DNA of 64,000 nt from Bacteriovorax sp. BSW11_IV (GTDB taxonomy: Bacteria; Bdellovibrionota; Bacteriovoracia; Bacteriovoracales; Bacteriovoracaceae). Made by a program: the position numbers and the translations under genes. The notes under the pieces are model-generated. The model was not told where the DNA came from. It saw only the letters and a program-made list of their open reading frames with translations, and ran no database searches. Below, in pieces: positions 1 through 8,800 of the stretch; the first letter of the stretch is position 1, and each line of letters starts with the position of its first letter. The DNA lies in the NCBI RefSeq assembly GCF_000447755.1, contig NZ_AUNE01000008.1, positions 1-64,000 on the forward strand. Direction: 5' to 3'.

Positions 1-686
1 CAGGGCATGGAATTGCCCATAATCAAATTGAAAAATATTTTCGAGGCTACGGTGCTGCCGGGGAAGATAATCTTAACAAAGGCGTTGGTCTAGGTATTGG
101 TCTTTTACTGGTGAGCAAGACCATGAAAAATCTTGGTGGTAAAGTTGTCTTTAAAACAGCACCTGATAAAGGCTGTGAAGTTCAACTTGTATTTAATAAA
201 GATCTCATTCATAGCTATATGGAAGAAGATGCAACAGCAAGTATTACTCCTATTGTTCAAGAGGTTTCTACAAAAGAGGCGCTTATGAATATGGGAGGAC
301 TAAGAGTTCTTGTCGTTGATGATGATGAAGAGAGCTTTTTCATGCTCAATGAGCAACTTAAAAATTTTATGATGGTGGACTATGCTAATAACGGCAAAGT
401 CGCTGCAGATAAGATTAAAGAAAATGATTACGATATCGTTCTCATGGATCTCCAAATGCCTGTGATGGATGGGATAGAGGCGACAAAGCTTATTAGGGAA
501 ATTGAACGAGAGTCAGGTCATGCTCATGTGCCAATTGTTGCACTGACTGGATATGCCCCTGAGAAGGATGTAAAGCCAAGTGAGGCCAGTGAATTCCAGG
601 CCTATTGCATGAAACCAATCCGTAAACAAGACTTAGTTCGTACACTATATTCTCTAACCTTGCGTAATGGGCAAATGGCCTCCTAA
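1..686 (+). CDS. Hybrid sensor histidine kinase, C-terminal part (5' truncated by window edge)
   Basis: The reading frame is open from base 3, so the gene begins upstream of the window. The first ~40 residues are the end of a HATPase_c domain: a GHGI box, then GVGLGIGL, the ATP-lid glycine motif. After a linker comes a receiver domain (starting LRVLVVDDDEE) with the acidic pair, the phospho-acceptor Asp in LMDLQMPVMDG, the Thr of ALTGYA and the Lys of MKPIRK, so it looks phosphorylatable. This is the layout of a hybrid kinase that autophosphorylates and passes phosphate to its own receiver. The sensor region is outside the window, so the signal is unknown. No convincing terminator follows; the 255 bases to lon hold only weak inverted repeats (for example 792-810). 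Confidence 0.9.
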   Translation, partial: GHGIAHNQIEKYFRGYGAAGEDNLNKGVGLGIGLLLVSKTMKNLGGKVVFKTAPDKGCEVQLVFNKDLIHSYMEEDATASITPIVQEVSTKEALMNMGGLRVLVVDDDEESFFMLNEQLKNFMMVDYANNGKVAADKIKENDYDIVLMDLQMPVMDGIEATKLIREIERESGHAHVPIVALTGYAPEKDVKPSEASEFQAYCMKPIRKQDLVRTLYSLTLRNGQMAS

Positions 687-941
687 ACAGGGGGTCAGTA
701 GCCTAAAAAAATCTGACATCTCCCTGTCAAGGGGGATTGGGATGGCCAGTGCTTTTTTTATAAATCCTTGTATTTATCGTGATTGTAAGGCCCTATAAAT
801 TTTCTATAGGAAAGAAAGGCCACTAGATTTTTTTTGACCCAAATTCGAAATTAAGTCAAAATTTAAGATGAGACTAGAAAGTTATAGGACATGATGTCCG
901 AGACTTTCAGTAGAAAACCCTATAATAGTGCAGGAGGTACT

Positions 942-3350
942 ATGACAGACCGCAAGTCTGAATCATCTAAAAGATTTCCTCTTCTTCCATTGAGAGATGT
1001 GATCATTTTTCCTCACATGGTTGTTCCTTTGTTCGTAGGAAGAGAGAAGTCAATTGCGGCCTTAGAAGAAGCGAGTAAGAACAATAACGAGCTTTTTCTA
1101 GTAACTCAAAGAGATGCCAACATCCTTAATCCTGATAGAGAGGACCTATACGATGTGGGTACGGTTGTAAACATCATTCAAATGCTAAGATTACCAGATA
1201 ATACTGTTAAGGTATTAATTGAAGGTAAATACAGAGCTAAGATTGATTCATTCCAGGCATCAAGTGAAGGTTATTGGGCCGAAGTATCAAAGTGTACTCC
1301 TGTCAATTCAAACCCAGTGAATATTGAAGCGACTATGAGAAGCATTAAGAGCGTTTTTGAGCAATATGTGAAGCTCAATAAGCGTATCCCACCTGAACTT
1401 CTCATGAGTATTTCTAGTATCACTGATGCGTCTCGCTTAGCTGATATTATTGTTGCTCACCTGAATATGAAGATTCCTGAGAAGCAAGAAATCCTAGATG
1501 CAATTGAAATCGAGGACAGACTGCAACTTCTTCTTGAGAAGATGCAAGGGGAAATTGAGATCATCAACGTTGAGAGAAGAATAAGAACTCGCGTTAAGTC
1601 TCAAATGGAAAAGTCTCAGAAAGAGTACTACTTAAACGAGCAAATGAATGCTATTCAAAAAGAACTTGGACAAAAAGATGAAAAATCTGAAATCCAAGAG
1701 ATGGAAGAAAAGCTTGCTAAGAAAGTAATGCCAGAAGAGGCGAAAAAGAAAACAGAAAAAGAAATTAAAAAGCTTAAATCAATGTCTCCAATGTCGGCAG
1801 AAGCCGCTGTTATTAGAAACTACATTGATTGGATGCTATCTCTTCCGTGGAGTGAATTCACTGAAGATAATAACGATGTAAATCATGCTCGTGCCATTTT
1901 GGATGATCACCACTATGGAATGAACGATGTTAAAGACAGAATTGTTGAATATCTTGCTGTAAGATCACTCGTTGGTGCTGAAGGTAAGGGGACAATTCTA
2001 TGTTTAGCAGGTCCTCCAGGGGTTGGTAAGACATCTATTGCAAGATCACTTGCAGAATCACTTGGTAGAAGCTTCCAGAGAATTTCTCTTGGTGGTGTTC
2101 GTGATGAATCTGAAATCAGAGGTCATAGAAGAACATACGTTGGAGCAATGCCTGGTAAGATCATCAATGCTCTTAAGAAAGCAGGGACTTCTAACCCAGT
2201 TATTCTTCTAGATGAAATTGATAAGATGACAAGTGATATGAGAGGGGACCCAGCTTCAGCTATGCTAGAAGTTCTTGATCCTGAACAAAACAAAAACTTT
2301 GGCGATCACTATATTGAAGTGGAATTTGATTTATCGAAAGTTATGTTCATTATGACAGCTAACGATCTTTCAAGAATTCCAGGTCCACTAAGAGATCGTA
2401 TGGAAATCATCAATCTTTCTGGTTATACACCAGTAGAGAAGATGGAAATTGGTAAGAGATATCTTCTTGATAGAGCTTGTAAAAACAATGGTCTTCAAAA
2501 GTATGAAATCTCAGTTAACGACAAAACTATGCTTGATGTTGTTAGAGGTTATACAAAAGAAGCTGGTGTTCGTGAGTTCGAAAGACTTTTAAATACAGTA
2601 GCAAGAAAAATCGCTACGGAAGTTGTATCTAAAGGAATTGAGGAAGGTAAAAAGTTTACTGTCACAACTAAGAATCTATCTAAATATCTTGGCCCTAAAA
2701 AATATGAGGGTACTGGTATTGAACAAGAGCCACAAGTTGGTCTTGTAAATGGTCTAGCTTGGACATCTGTTGGTGGTGAACTTCTTCACATTGAAGTTGT
2801 AACTGTTCCAGGAAACGGAAAGATTCAAGTGACAGGTAAACTTGGTGAAGTAATGCAAGAATCTGCAAAAGCTGCACTAAGCTACGTAAGATCAATCAGT
2901 GGAAGACTTGGAATTGATTCATCTTGGTATGACAAAAATGATATCCATATTCACGTACCAGAAGGGGCAACTCCAAAAGATGGTCCTTCGGCAGGTATCA
3001 CAATGTCAACAGCGCTTACTTCTGCGATCACAGGAATTCCTGTATGGCAAAACGTTGCGATGACAGGTGAGGTGACAATTAGAGGACGTGTTCTTCCGAT
3101 TGGTGGATTAAAAGAAAAATTACTTGCTGCTAAGCAAGCAGGTATTACGAAAGTTGTGATTCCTAAGAAGAACGAAAAAGATCTTCCAGAGATTCCAGCT
3201 GAAATTAAGCAAGGACTAGAAATCTACGCGGTAGAGTCAGTAGAAGAAGTTCTAAAAGTAGCTCTTCAACTTATGGAACCAGAAAAGTTCCTACAACATG
3301 TTGGGCTTAAAGTTATCGATTCACAGACAGCTTTAGAAGTTGCAAATTAG
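942..3350 (+). CDS. lon: ATP-dependent protease La (Lon)
   Basis: Lon is a cytoplasmic AAA+ serine protease that degrades misfolded and regulatory proteins. Domains in order: the N-terminal LAN domain (PLLPLRDVIIFPHMVVPL), a helical/coiled-coil stretch, the AAA+ module with Walker A GPPGVGKTS and Walker B ILLDEID, and the C-terminal protease with catalytic Ser in PKDGPSAG (residue 683) and Lys in GLKEKLLAA (residue 726), 43 residues apart as in E. coli Lon. I chose ATG 942 because AGGAGG lies just upstream (932-937) and the distance to the PLLPLRD motif matches known Lon proteins. An in-frame ATG at 891 would add 17 residues without a ribosome site. About 802 residues, normal for bacterial Lon. 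A strong terminator follows. Confidence 0.97.
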   Translation: MTDRKSESSKRFPLLPLRDVIIFPHMVVPLFVGREKSIAALEEASKNNNELFLVTQRDANILNPDREDLYDVGTVVNIIQMLRLPDNTVKVLIEGKYRAKIDSFQASSEGYWAEVSKCTPVNSNPVNIEATMRSIKSVFEQYVKLNKRIPPELLMSISSITDASRLADIIVAHLNMKIPEKQEILDAIEIEDRLQLLLEKMQGEIEIINVERRIRTRVKSQMEKSQKEYYLNEQMNAIQKELGQKDEKSEIQEMEEKLAKKVMPEEAKKKTEKEIKKLKSMSPMSAEAAVIRNYIDWMLSLPWSEFTEDNNDVNHARAILDDHHYGMNDVKDRIVEYLAVRSLVGAEGKGTILCLAGPPGVGKTSIARSLAESLGRSFQRISLGGVRDESEIRGHRRTYVGAMPGKIINALKKAGTSNPVILLDEIDKMTSDMRGDPASAMLEVLDPEQNKNFGDHYIEVEFDLSKVMFIMTANDLSRIPGPLRDRMEIINLSGYTPVEKMEIGKRYLLDRACKNNGLQKYEISVNDKTMLDVVRGYTKEAGVREFERLLNTVARKIATEVVSKGIEEGKKFTVTTKNLSKYLGPKKYEGTGIEQEPQVGLVNGLAWTSVGGELLHIEVVTVPGNGKIQVTGKLGEVMQESAKAALSYVRSISGRLGIDSSWYDKNDIHIHVPEGATPKDGPSAGITMSTALTSAITGIPVWQNVAMTGEVTIRGRVLPIGGLKEKLLAAKQAGITKVVIPKKNEKDLPEIPAEIKQGLEIYAVESVEEVLKVALQLMEPEKFLQHVGLKVIDSQTALEVAN

Positions 3351-3376
3351 TCTCAAGTCTTTATAGGGTTTAAATG

Positions 3377-3405
3377 GGCCACTCATTATGAGTGGCCTTT
3401 TTTTT
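3377..3405 (+). terminator. Rho-independent terminator after lon
   Basis: GGCCACTC and GAGTGGCC form an 8-bp stem with a 5-base loop, followed by eight T. It lies 27 bases after the lon stop and touches the 3' end of the convergent solute-binding-protein gene. Confidence 0.9.
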
Positions 3406-4111
3406 ATTTATATTTCGATTTAATCTTTGCGATAGTTCCATCTGCTTCCATATCTGCTAGTGCTTTAGAAAGCTTTCCTATAACTTCATCACTAATGCCT
3501 TTATTACAGGCTAAACTCATTTCAGTCTTTTTAAAAGTGAAGAGCTCTTTTATATTTGAAATTCCAGAGTGCTTTGCCAGGTAGGGACCAACGACACTCG
3601 AAGTGGCCCAAGCATCAATTCTTTTTGCCGAAAGTTTTTTTGCATTTTGTGTATCGTTTGCGGCCTGATCCACTTTGTAACCTTCTTTAATAAGGTAATC
3701 GGCGAGCGCATCTCCAATATAGCCACCAATTGTAATGTTTTTCATTTCATTAAGGGACTTAGCCGTGATTGGGGAGTCACTAGGAACCATAATTACCCAG
3801 TCATTATTAACAATAGGTCCAACCCATTTAAATAATGGCATACGTTCATCTGTAACAGTTGTTGAGTAAACGCAAGTGTTGTTCTCATCTTTTGCTCTGT
3901 TGTACGCTCTTTGCCAAGGTATCATCTCATGCTTGTGTCCAACTTTGGCCCTTTCGAGTAAGCTCACAACGATGTCAGAAGCAATGCCTATGATTTTACC
4001 ATTTTCTTGGTACTGAAAAGGGGGGGAGTCCTCAGTTAAGATCGTAATATCTTGTGAGAAGGTGTTTAACGATAGAGAAAATAATGCGCAAATGAATAAA
4101 CTCTTTGTCAT
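3404..4111 (-). CDS. Periplasmic solute-binding protein, family 3 type
   Basis: A 235-residue protein with a signal peptide (hydrophobic residues 4-17, likely cleavage near Ser-Gln 20) and the fold pattern of family 3 amino-acid-type binding proteins: ITILTEDSPPFQYQENGKIIGIASDIV at the start of the mature part (only its first part is diagnostic), a central hinge region and a C-terminal ADMEADGTIAKIKSKY helix. Such proteins bind small polar ligands in the periplasm and hand them to an ABC transporter or a receptor. No permease or ATPase gene is adjacent; instead a chemoreceptor gene is divergently placed 142 bases away, so a sensory role is possible. The ligand cannot be read from the sequence. 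Confidence 0.8.
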   Translation of the reverse strand: MTKSLFICALFSLSLNTFSQDITILTEDSPPFQYQENGKIIGIASDIVVSLLERAKVGHKHEMIPWQRAYNRAKDENNTCVYSTTVTDERMPLFKWVGPIVNNDWVIMVPSDSPITAKSLNEMKNITIGGYIGDALADYLIKEGYKVDQAANDTQNAKKLSAKRIDAWATSSVVGPYLAKHSGISNIKELFTFKKTEMSLACNKGISDEVIGKLSKALADMEADGTIAKIKSKYK

Positions 4112-4253
4112 ACTGTCCTCTTTGTTACTTTTAATTGATTATAGTCATGATCGTAGACTGATATCCTCAATTAATTCTCAATTTTGTTATTTGCCATCAC
4201 TAATCAGGGATAATTGATCGATAATTTGTAAACAATCTAAATGAGAGAAGGTT

Positions 4254-5741
4254 ATGAACAAATGGTCTATTCAAAAGAAACTGATCTTTTTTACCAACGT
4301 CATTTCAGTATTAGTTATGTGTACATTAGGTGTGGTTATCTTAACTAATAATGAAAAGAGATTAAAAAGTAATCTCGATTCAAAAATGGAGATGGTCATA
4401 GGTTCGCTATCTCAATCAACTCAATCATTATTTTGGAATTTCGATAGCGTGGCCTTAGAGGCCATTGCAAATGAAATTCAAAAAAGTCCTGAAGTTGATT
4501 ACGTGGTTTTTGATAATGAAGCAGGAAAACCGATGTACTCATTAACTAAGGAGTTCGAAGAAAAAATCAAAGAGTCTAAACACTCGATTAAAAGAGAAGT
4601 TCTTGTAAAAGAGAAAGTTGTAGGTGGGATTAGACTTGGATACAATGAATCTTTGATATCAATGGCCATTAAACAATCTTTCACTCAAATCGTTGTGATT
4701 ATCTTACTTGGTCAAGTTCTTATTTCTGTAGCGATCTTTTTCTTAGTTTCAAAAATAGTAAAGAGTCTAGAGTCAAACATTGAAAGACTTAAAGAAACTT
4801 CGATTGAAACAAAAGACAGCTCTTTAAAAATGAAAAAGGCCAGTGAAACTCTTTCGGCCGCATCACATGAGCAGGCAAGCGCAATTCAGGAAACGGTATC
4901 AACACTTGATGAAATTACGGCCATGGTGAAAACAAGTGCTAATAATGCATCTGATAGTGCGACCCGTGCAGATCGCTCATATCAAGTAACAATGGATGGA
5001 AAGAAGAGTATCCAAGAGCTGGGTAGTGTAATAAATCTTATTATTGAAAACAATCAAAAAATTAAAATTCAAATGGATGAGAATAGTCGAAATTTGGATA
5101 ATATCACTAGTACGATTAATGAAATTTCAACAAAAACGAGCATCATAAATGATATCGTATTTCAAACAAAGCTTCTTTCATTTAATGCTTCAGTTGAGGC
5201 CGCAAGAGCAGGTGAAGCAGGAAAAGGTTTTGCTGTTGTTGCAGAAGAAGTTGGGAACCTGGCAACCATGAGTGGTAAAGCGTCTCAAGATATTGGCGAT
5301 ATGCTTAACACTAGTATTAGTAAGGTTGAGGAAATTGCGAGAGAGTCAAAAGTAAGTATTGAGAAAATTGTTAAAGAAGGTGACGAGCAGATGAAGCAAA
5401 TTTCAACAATTATTCGAGTTTGTGAAAATTCATTCGATGAAGTTGTAGAAAACGTTTCTGAAGTTAAGCAAATGATGGGGCAGGTTGCTGGAGCAGTATC
5501 AGAACAATCAATTGGTGTTGATAATATTTCGCAAGCTATGAATGAATTAGATAATACGGTTCAACAAAATTCGAGAGCAGCAAGTGAAACCTATGATCAC
5601 GCAGAGAAATTATCTGGTCAATCAGAGCGATTGGATAAAATTGTTGCCAACCTTTATGAAACGGTTCATGGATCCAAGAAAGATAATATGCAAATTTCAC
5701 AAAAAGGCGCAAAAGTACTCACCTTAAAAAAAGCGGCATAG
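4254..5741 (+). CDS. Methyl-accepting chemotaxis protein with small periplasmic domain
   Basis: A 495-residue chemoreceptor. Transmembrane segment 1 is at about residues 11-31 and segment 2 at about 142-166, enclosing a periplasmic domain of only ~110 residues that I do not recognise. The cytoplasmic part is a long coiled coil with the highly conserved signalling tip ([20 protein letters not shown], about residues 297-316, then [11 protein letters not shown]) that contacts CheA and CheW. It ends in LKKAA and lacks the NWETF-type tether for CheR/CheB. GAGAAGG precedes the ATG. It is divergent from the solute-binding protein gene, suggesting that protein as a possible ligand carrier (inference). 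Confidence 0.95.
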   Translation: MNKWSIQKKLIFFTNVISVLVMCTLGVVILTNNEKRLKSNLDSKMEMVIGSLSQSTQSLFWNFDSVALEAIANEIQKSPEVDYVVFDNEAGKPMYSLTKEFEEKIKESKHSIKREVLVKEKVVGGIRLGYNESLISMAIKQSFTQIVVIILLGQVLISVAIFFLVSKIVKSLESNIERLKETSIETKDSSLKMKKASETLSAASHEQASAIQETVSTLDEITAMVKTSANNASDSATRADRSYQVTMDGKKSIQELGSVINLIIENNQKIKIQMDENSRNLDNITSTINEISTKTSIINDIVFQTKLLSFNASVEAARAGEAGKGFAVVAEEVGNLATMSGKASQDIGDMLNTSISKVEEIARESKVSIEKIVKEGDEQMKQISTIIRVCENSFDEVVENVSEVKQMMGQVAGAVSEQSIGVDNISQAMNELDNTVQQNSRAASETYDHAEKLSGQSERLDKIVANLYETVHGSKKDNMQISQKGAKVLTLKKAA

Positions 5742-5894
5742 AGTGATGTAATCTTTGTAAAAGCACTTTTTGTTAAATGTAAATTATTTTTCTGTTCTGA
5801 CCGTGAAAACATTTATTGTTGGTAAATCCCCATTTGCAAGAATTTTTTTGCTGAGACGCTCGGTGAAAATTGTGATTTAACCGATAATAACATT

Positions 5895-8800
5895 ATGAAA
5901 GCTTTATTAACTTTCAAAATGTATTTTATTTTATCGATGGCACTTTTTCTTTCATCATGTATGAACGGTGTTATTGATGTCAAAGTACTAAATGACAATA
6001 TTGGTGGTAAGAGCTCTGGAATTATTTCAGGCCAAGTTCTTCCACTCGAGCCAAATCCCATGGCCATCTCGGCGGTTGAAGCCTTCTCTTGTGATATTAC
6101 AAGTGTCCAAGTTCAATTGTATAAATTAGACGCTACTGGAAAGAAGGATGGGGTCAGTCTTGCAACTGTATCTCTTGATGGAGATGCTAAGTTTTCTTTT
6201 GCTCCGAAAGTCATCACATCACTTTCAAATACTGTAGAGTACCTGATAGAAGCGAGTGGATGTGGCAGTGTTTATCAAAGGCCCTTAACGAATATTGATG
6301 AAACTCAAAATCTTGATGAGAAGACGACCATCGTCGTGAATCTTTTAAATAGCGGTGTCTCCAAAAAAATAGTGGATGTACCAAGAGAAAAAGTGCTCTC
6401 TTTCACAAGTCAATTTGAAAATACAACAGTCTCGACAATGCTTGAGGAAATCACAAATAACTCTGAAATTCAAAATGCTCTTATTGATGCCCTTGGTGAC
6501 TCTGATTTTTTACCTTCTCTGTATTTAGAAAAATCTGACGGACTTTATAGAGGAGGAGAAGTCATTTCATTTGATTATAAGATTGTTGATCTTTCCAACA
6601 AAGTGACAGCGGCAGATTTAATGCTCACAACTGATGGAATAAATTATTCTGCATATAAGAGTTTAAGTGTTTCTGCTTCAGGGGATTTTATTACACTTCC
6701 TTCTATAGACTCAAATAATGCAGGTATTAAGATTGAGCTATCATTTGGAGCATCATCTAAGAAAGAATCACAATCTTTTCATTTTGTTATCGATGATACA
6801 GATCCTATTGTTTCCATTTCTTTAGCTAACAATATCAATCTTGCAAATGTTGATTTATATTCAGTAAGTGGAACATGTAGTGAAGAAGCAAGATCAATCA
6901 CACTATTAATAAGCTCTCAACAAGTTAGTACAAATTGCTTAAATGGTGTCTGGTCTTATAGTCAAGGAGTTGCTTCTGTTTCTGATGGACCAGTCATTAT
7001 TAGCGCAACACAAAGTGATGCTGCAGGAAATACTGCAACTGAATCAATCGTCGTTCAAAAAGATGCAACTGCGCCAGTTCTATCAATTGCAACTGCCAAT
7101 AATAGTTATATCAATATAACCAATAACACTAGCTTTGCGATCAATGGAACTTGCAGTGAAGATGGGACTATTATTGTTAGTGGTGATGTTAATGATTCGA
7201 TAATATGTTCTTCTGGATTATGGTCGAAGAATTTTGACTTCCAGTCTCTTGGTGACGGTAATATTGCTTTGAACTTTGATATTAATGATGCTGCAGGGAA
7301 TAGTTCAATCACACAAAATTTGATTCTTATTAAAGATACGGTCGCACCTTTGTTAACATTAAATACTCCAATTAACTTAAGTGCAGTGAACATTTCTAAC
7401 GTTGCAGCTATTTCATTCTCAGGAACTTGTTCTGACAGTGGCACAGTTGTCCTCTCTGGAGATCTTTCTGATACGATAAGCTGTAGTGGTGGAAATTTTT
7501 CTAAAATAATTAATCTGTCATCGCTCTCAGATGGACTTAAAACGATCAACTTAGACCTCTCTGATACTGCTGGTAATAATGCTACTCAAGTTAATATAAA
7601 TCTCAATAAAGATGTTGTTGCTCCAGGTCTGACTCAAACATCTTTGGCCTCAAATTCACATTCAAATCAAGATAGTGTTACTTTTGGCGGACTCTGTGAA
7701 GATGGGATAACTATAGATGTCTCAGGAGAAGAGTCAACTCAAGTTAATTGTAGTAGTGGTTCTTGGTCATTTTCCACTGCAGCGAAAACAAGTGATGGGG
7801 ATTACTCTTTTACTTTTACTCAGGTTGATAGTGTAGGAAATAGTAGCTCTATAAGTGAAACATGGAAAAGAGATACTGTGCTTCCATCTGTTTCACTTGT
7901 TGAAATTTCAAATAGTGCTGAGTATGTTGGTTCAATCTTCGTTATTGTAAAAGTTGCGGCCAGCGATAATAACAATAGTTTACAAGTTAAAATAGAAAAT
8001 TCAAATCTAACAACTCTCGATTGTCAGGGAGAGTATACTGATAGTAATTGGCAAAGCTATACAGGTGCTTTCCAATCTTTTTCTCATGCTATTCACCCAG
8101 GTGATGGAGACAAAAAAGTTTGTGTTTGGGCAAAAGATAAGGCGGGAAATGTTACAGTTATTGCACCAAGTGCGGGAACTCTCGGACTTGATATGGATAC
8201 AGTTAAGTACGAAGTAGGTAACGCTCCTGTTGTTACGGCATTCAGTGTTACAAATAATACGGCCGGTCCAAATTTTGGAACAAAGACCTTTAATCAAGGT
8301 GATCAAGTTTTAATTGAATGGACAATGACTGATATTGAAGGTCTAGATAATTCTCCCGTAAGTCTTTATTACACAGATAGTGCTTCGGCCACAGCGACTT
8401 GGAATGAAATTGTTGTTGGACATGGAGCTATTGGATATGGTCAGACAAATTATAGCGATAATTATATTTCATTCACCGCTCCTACAAATGGATTTTTTAA
8501 AGTTAAACTTGTGGCCTCTGATAGTGCAGGGAATACTTCTATTCCGGCAGACAGTGGTCCACTCAATACAGGAAATTGGCTGATTTATGCAGGTACAAAT
8601 GATCGTGGTATTGGTGGGGCCGCTCGCTCAGTTGCATTAAAGTCAAAAGGGCGTGACTACGGATTTGGCGATGTTGCTTTGGATGTTCGAACTAATGATC
8701 TTTATATGATTGATAATGGAAATGGTCTTTATAAATATGATGCCCTATCAGGGAAGACATCTATGTTTATCAAGCATGGTAGTAATAATCTAACTGATAA

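Noticed and set aside
921-926. TATAAT just before lon
   Set aside because: Only 15 bases from the start codon; transcription would begin inside the ribosome site, and there is no -35 box.
891-941. Upstream ATG for lon
   Set aside because: No ribosome site, and the extra 17 residues do not match Lon N-termini; ATG 942 follows AGGAGG.
4217-4224. Possible sigma-28 box before the MCP at 4254 (TCGATAA)
   Set aside because: No TAAA about 15 bases upstream.
5861-5890. Possible sigma-28 promoter before the giant lipoprotein (CCGATAA at 5881)
   Set aside because: No TAAA at the required distance; the spacer is too short.
7106-7549. 147-codon frame on the minus strand inside the giant lipoprotein gene
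   Set aside because: Antisense to a clear coding region, no ribosome site, no recognisable domain.
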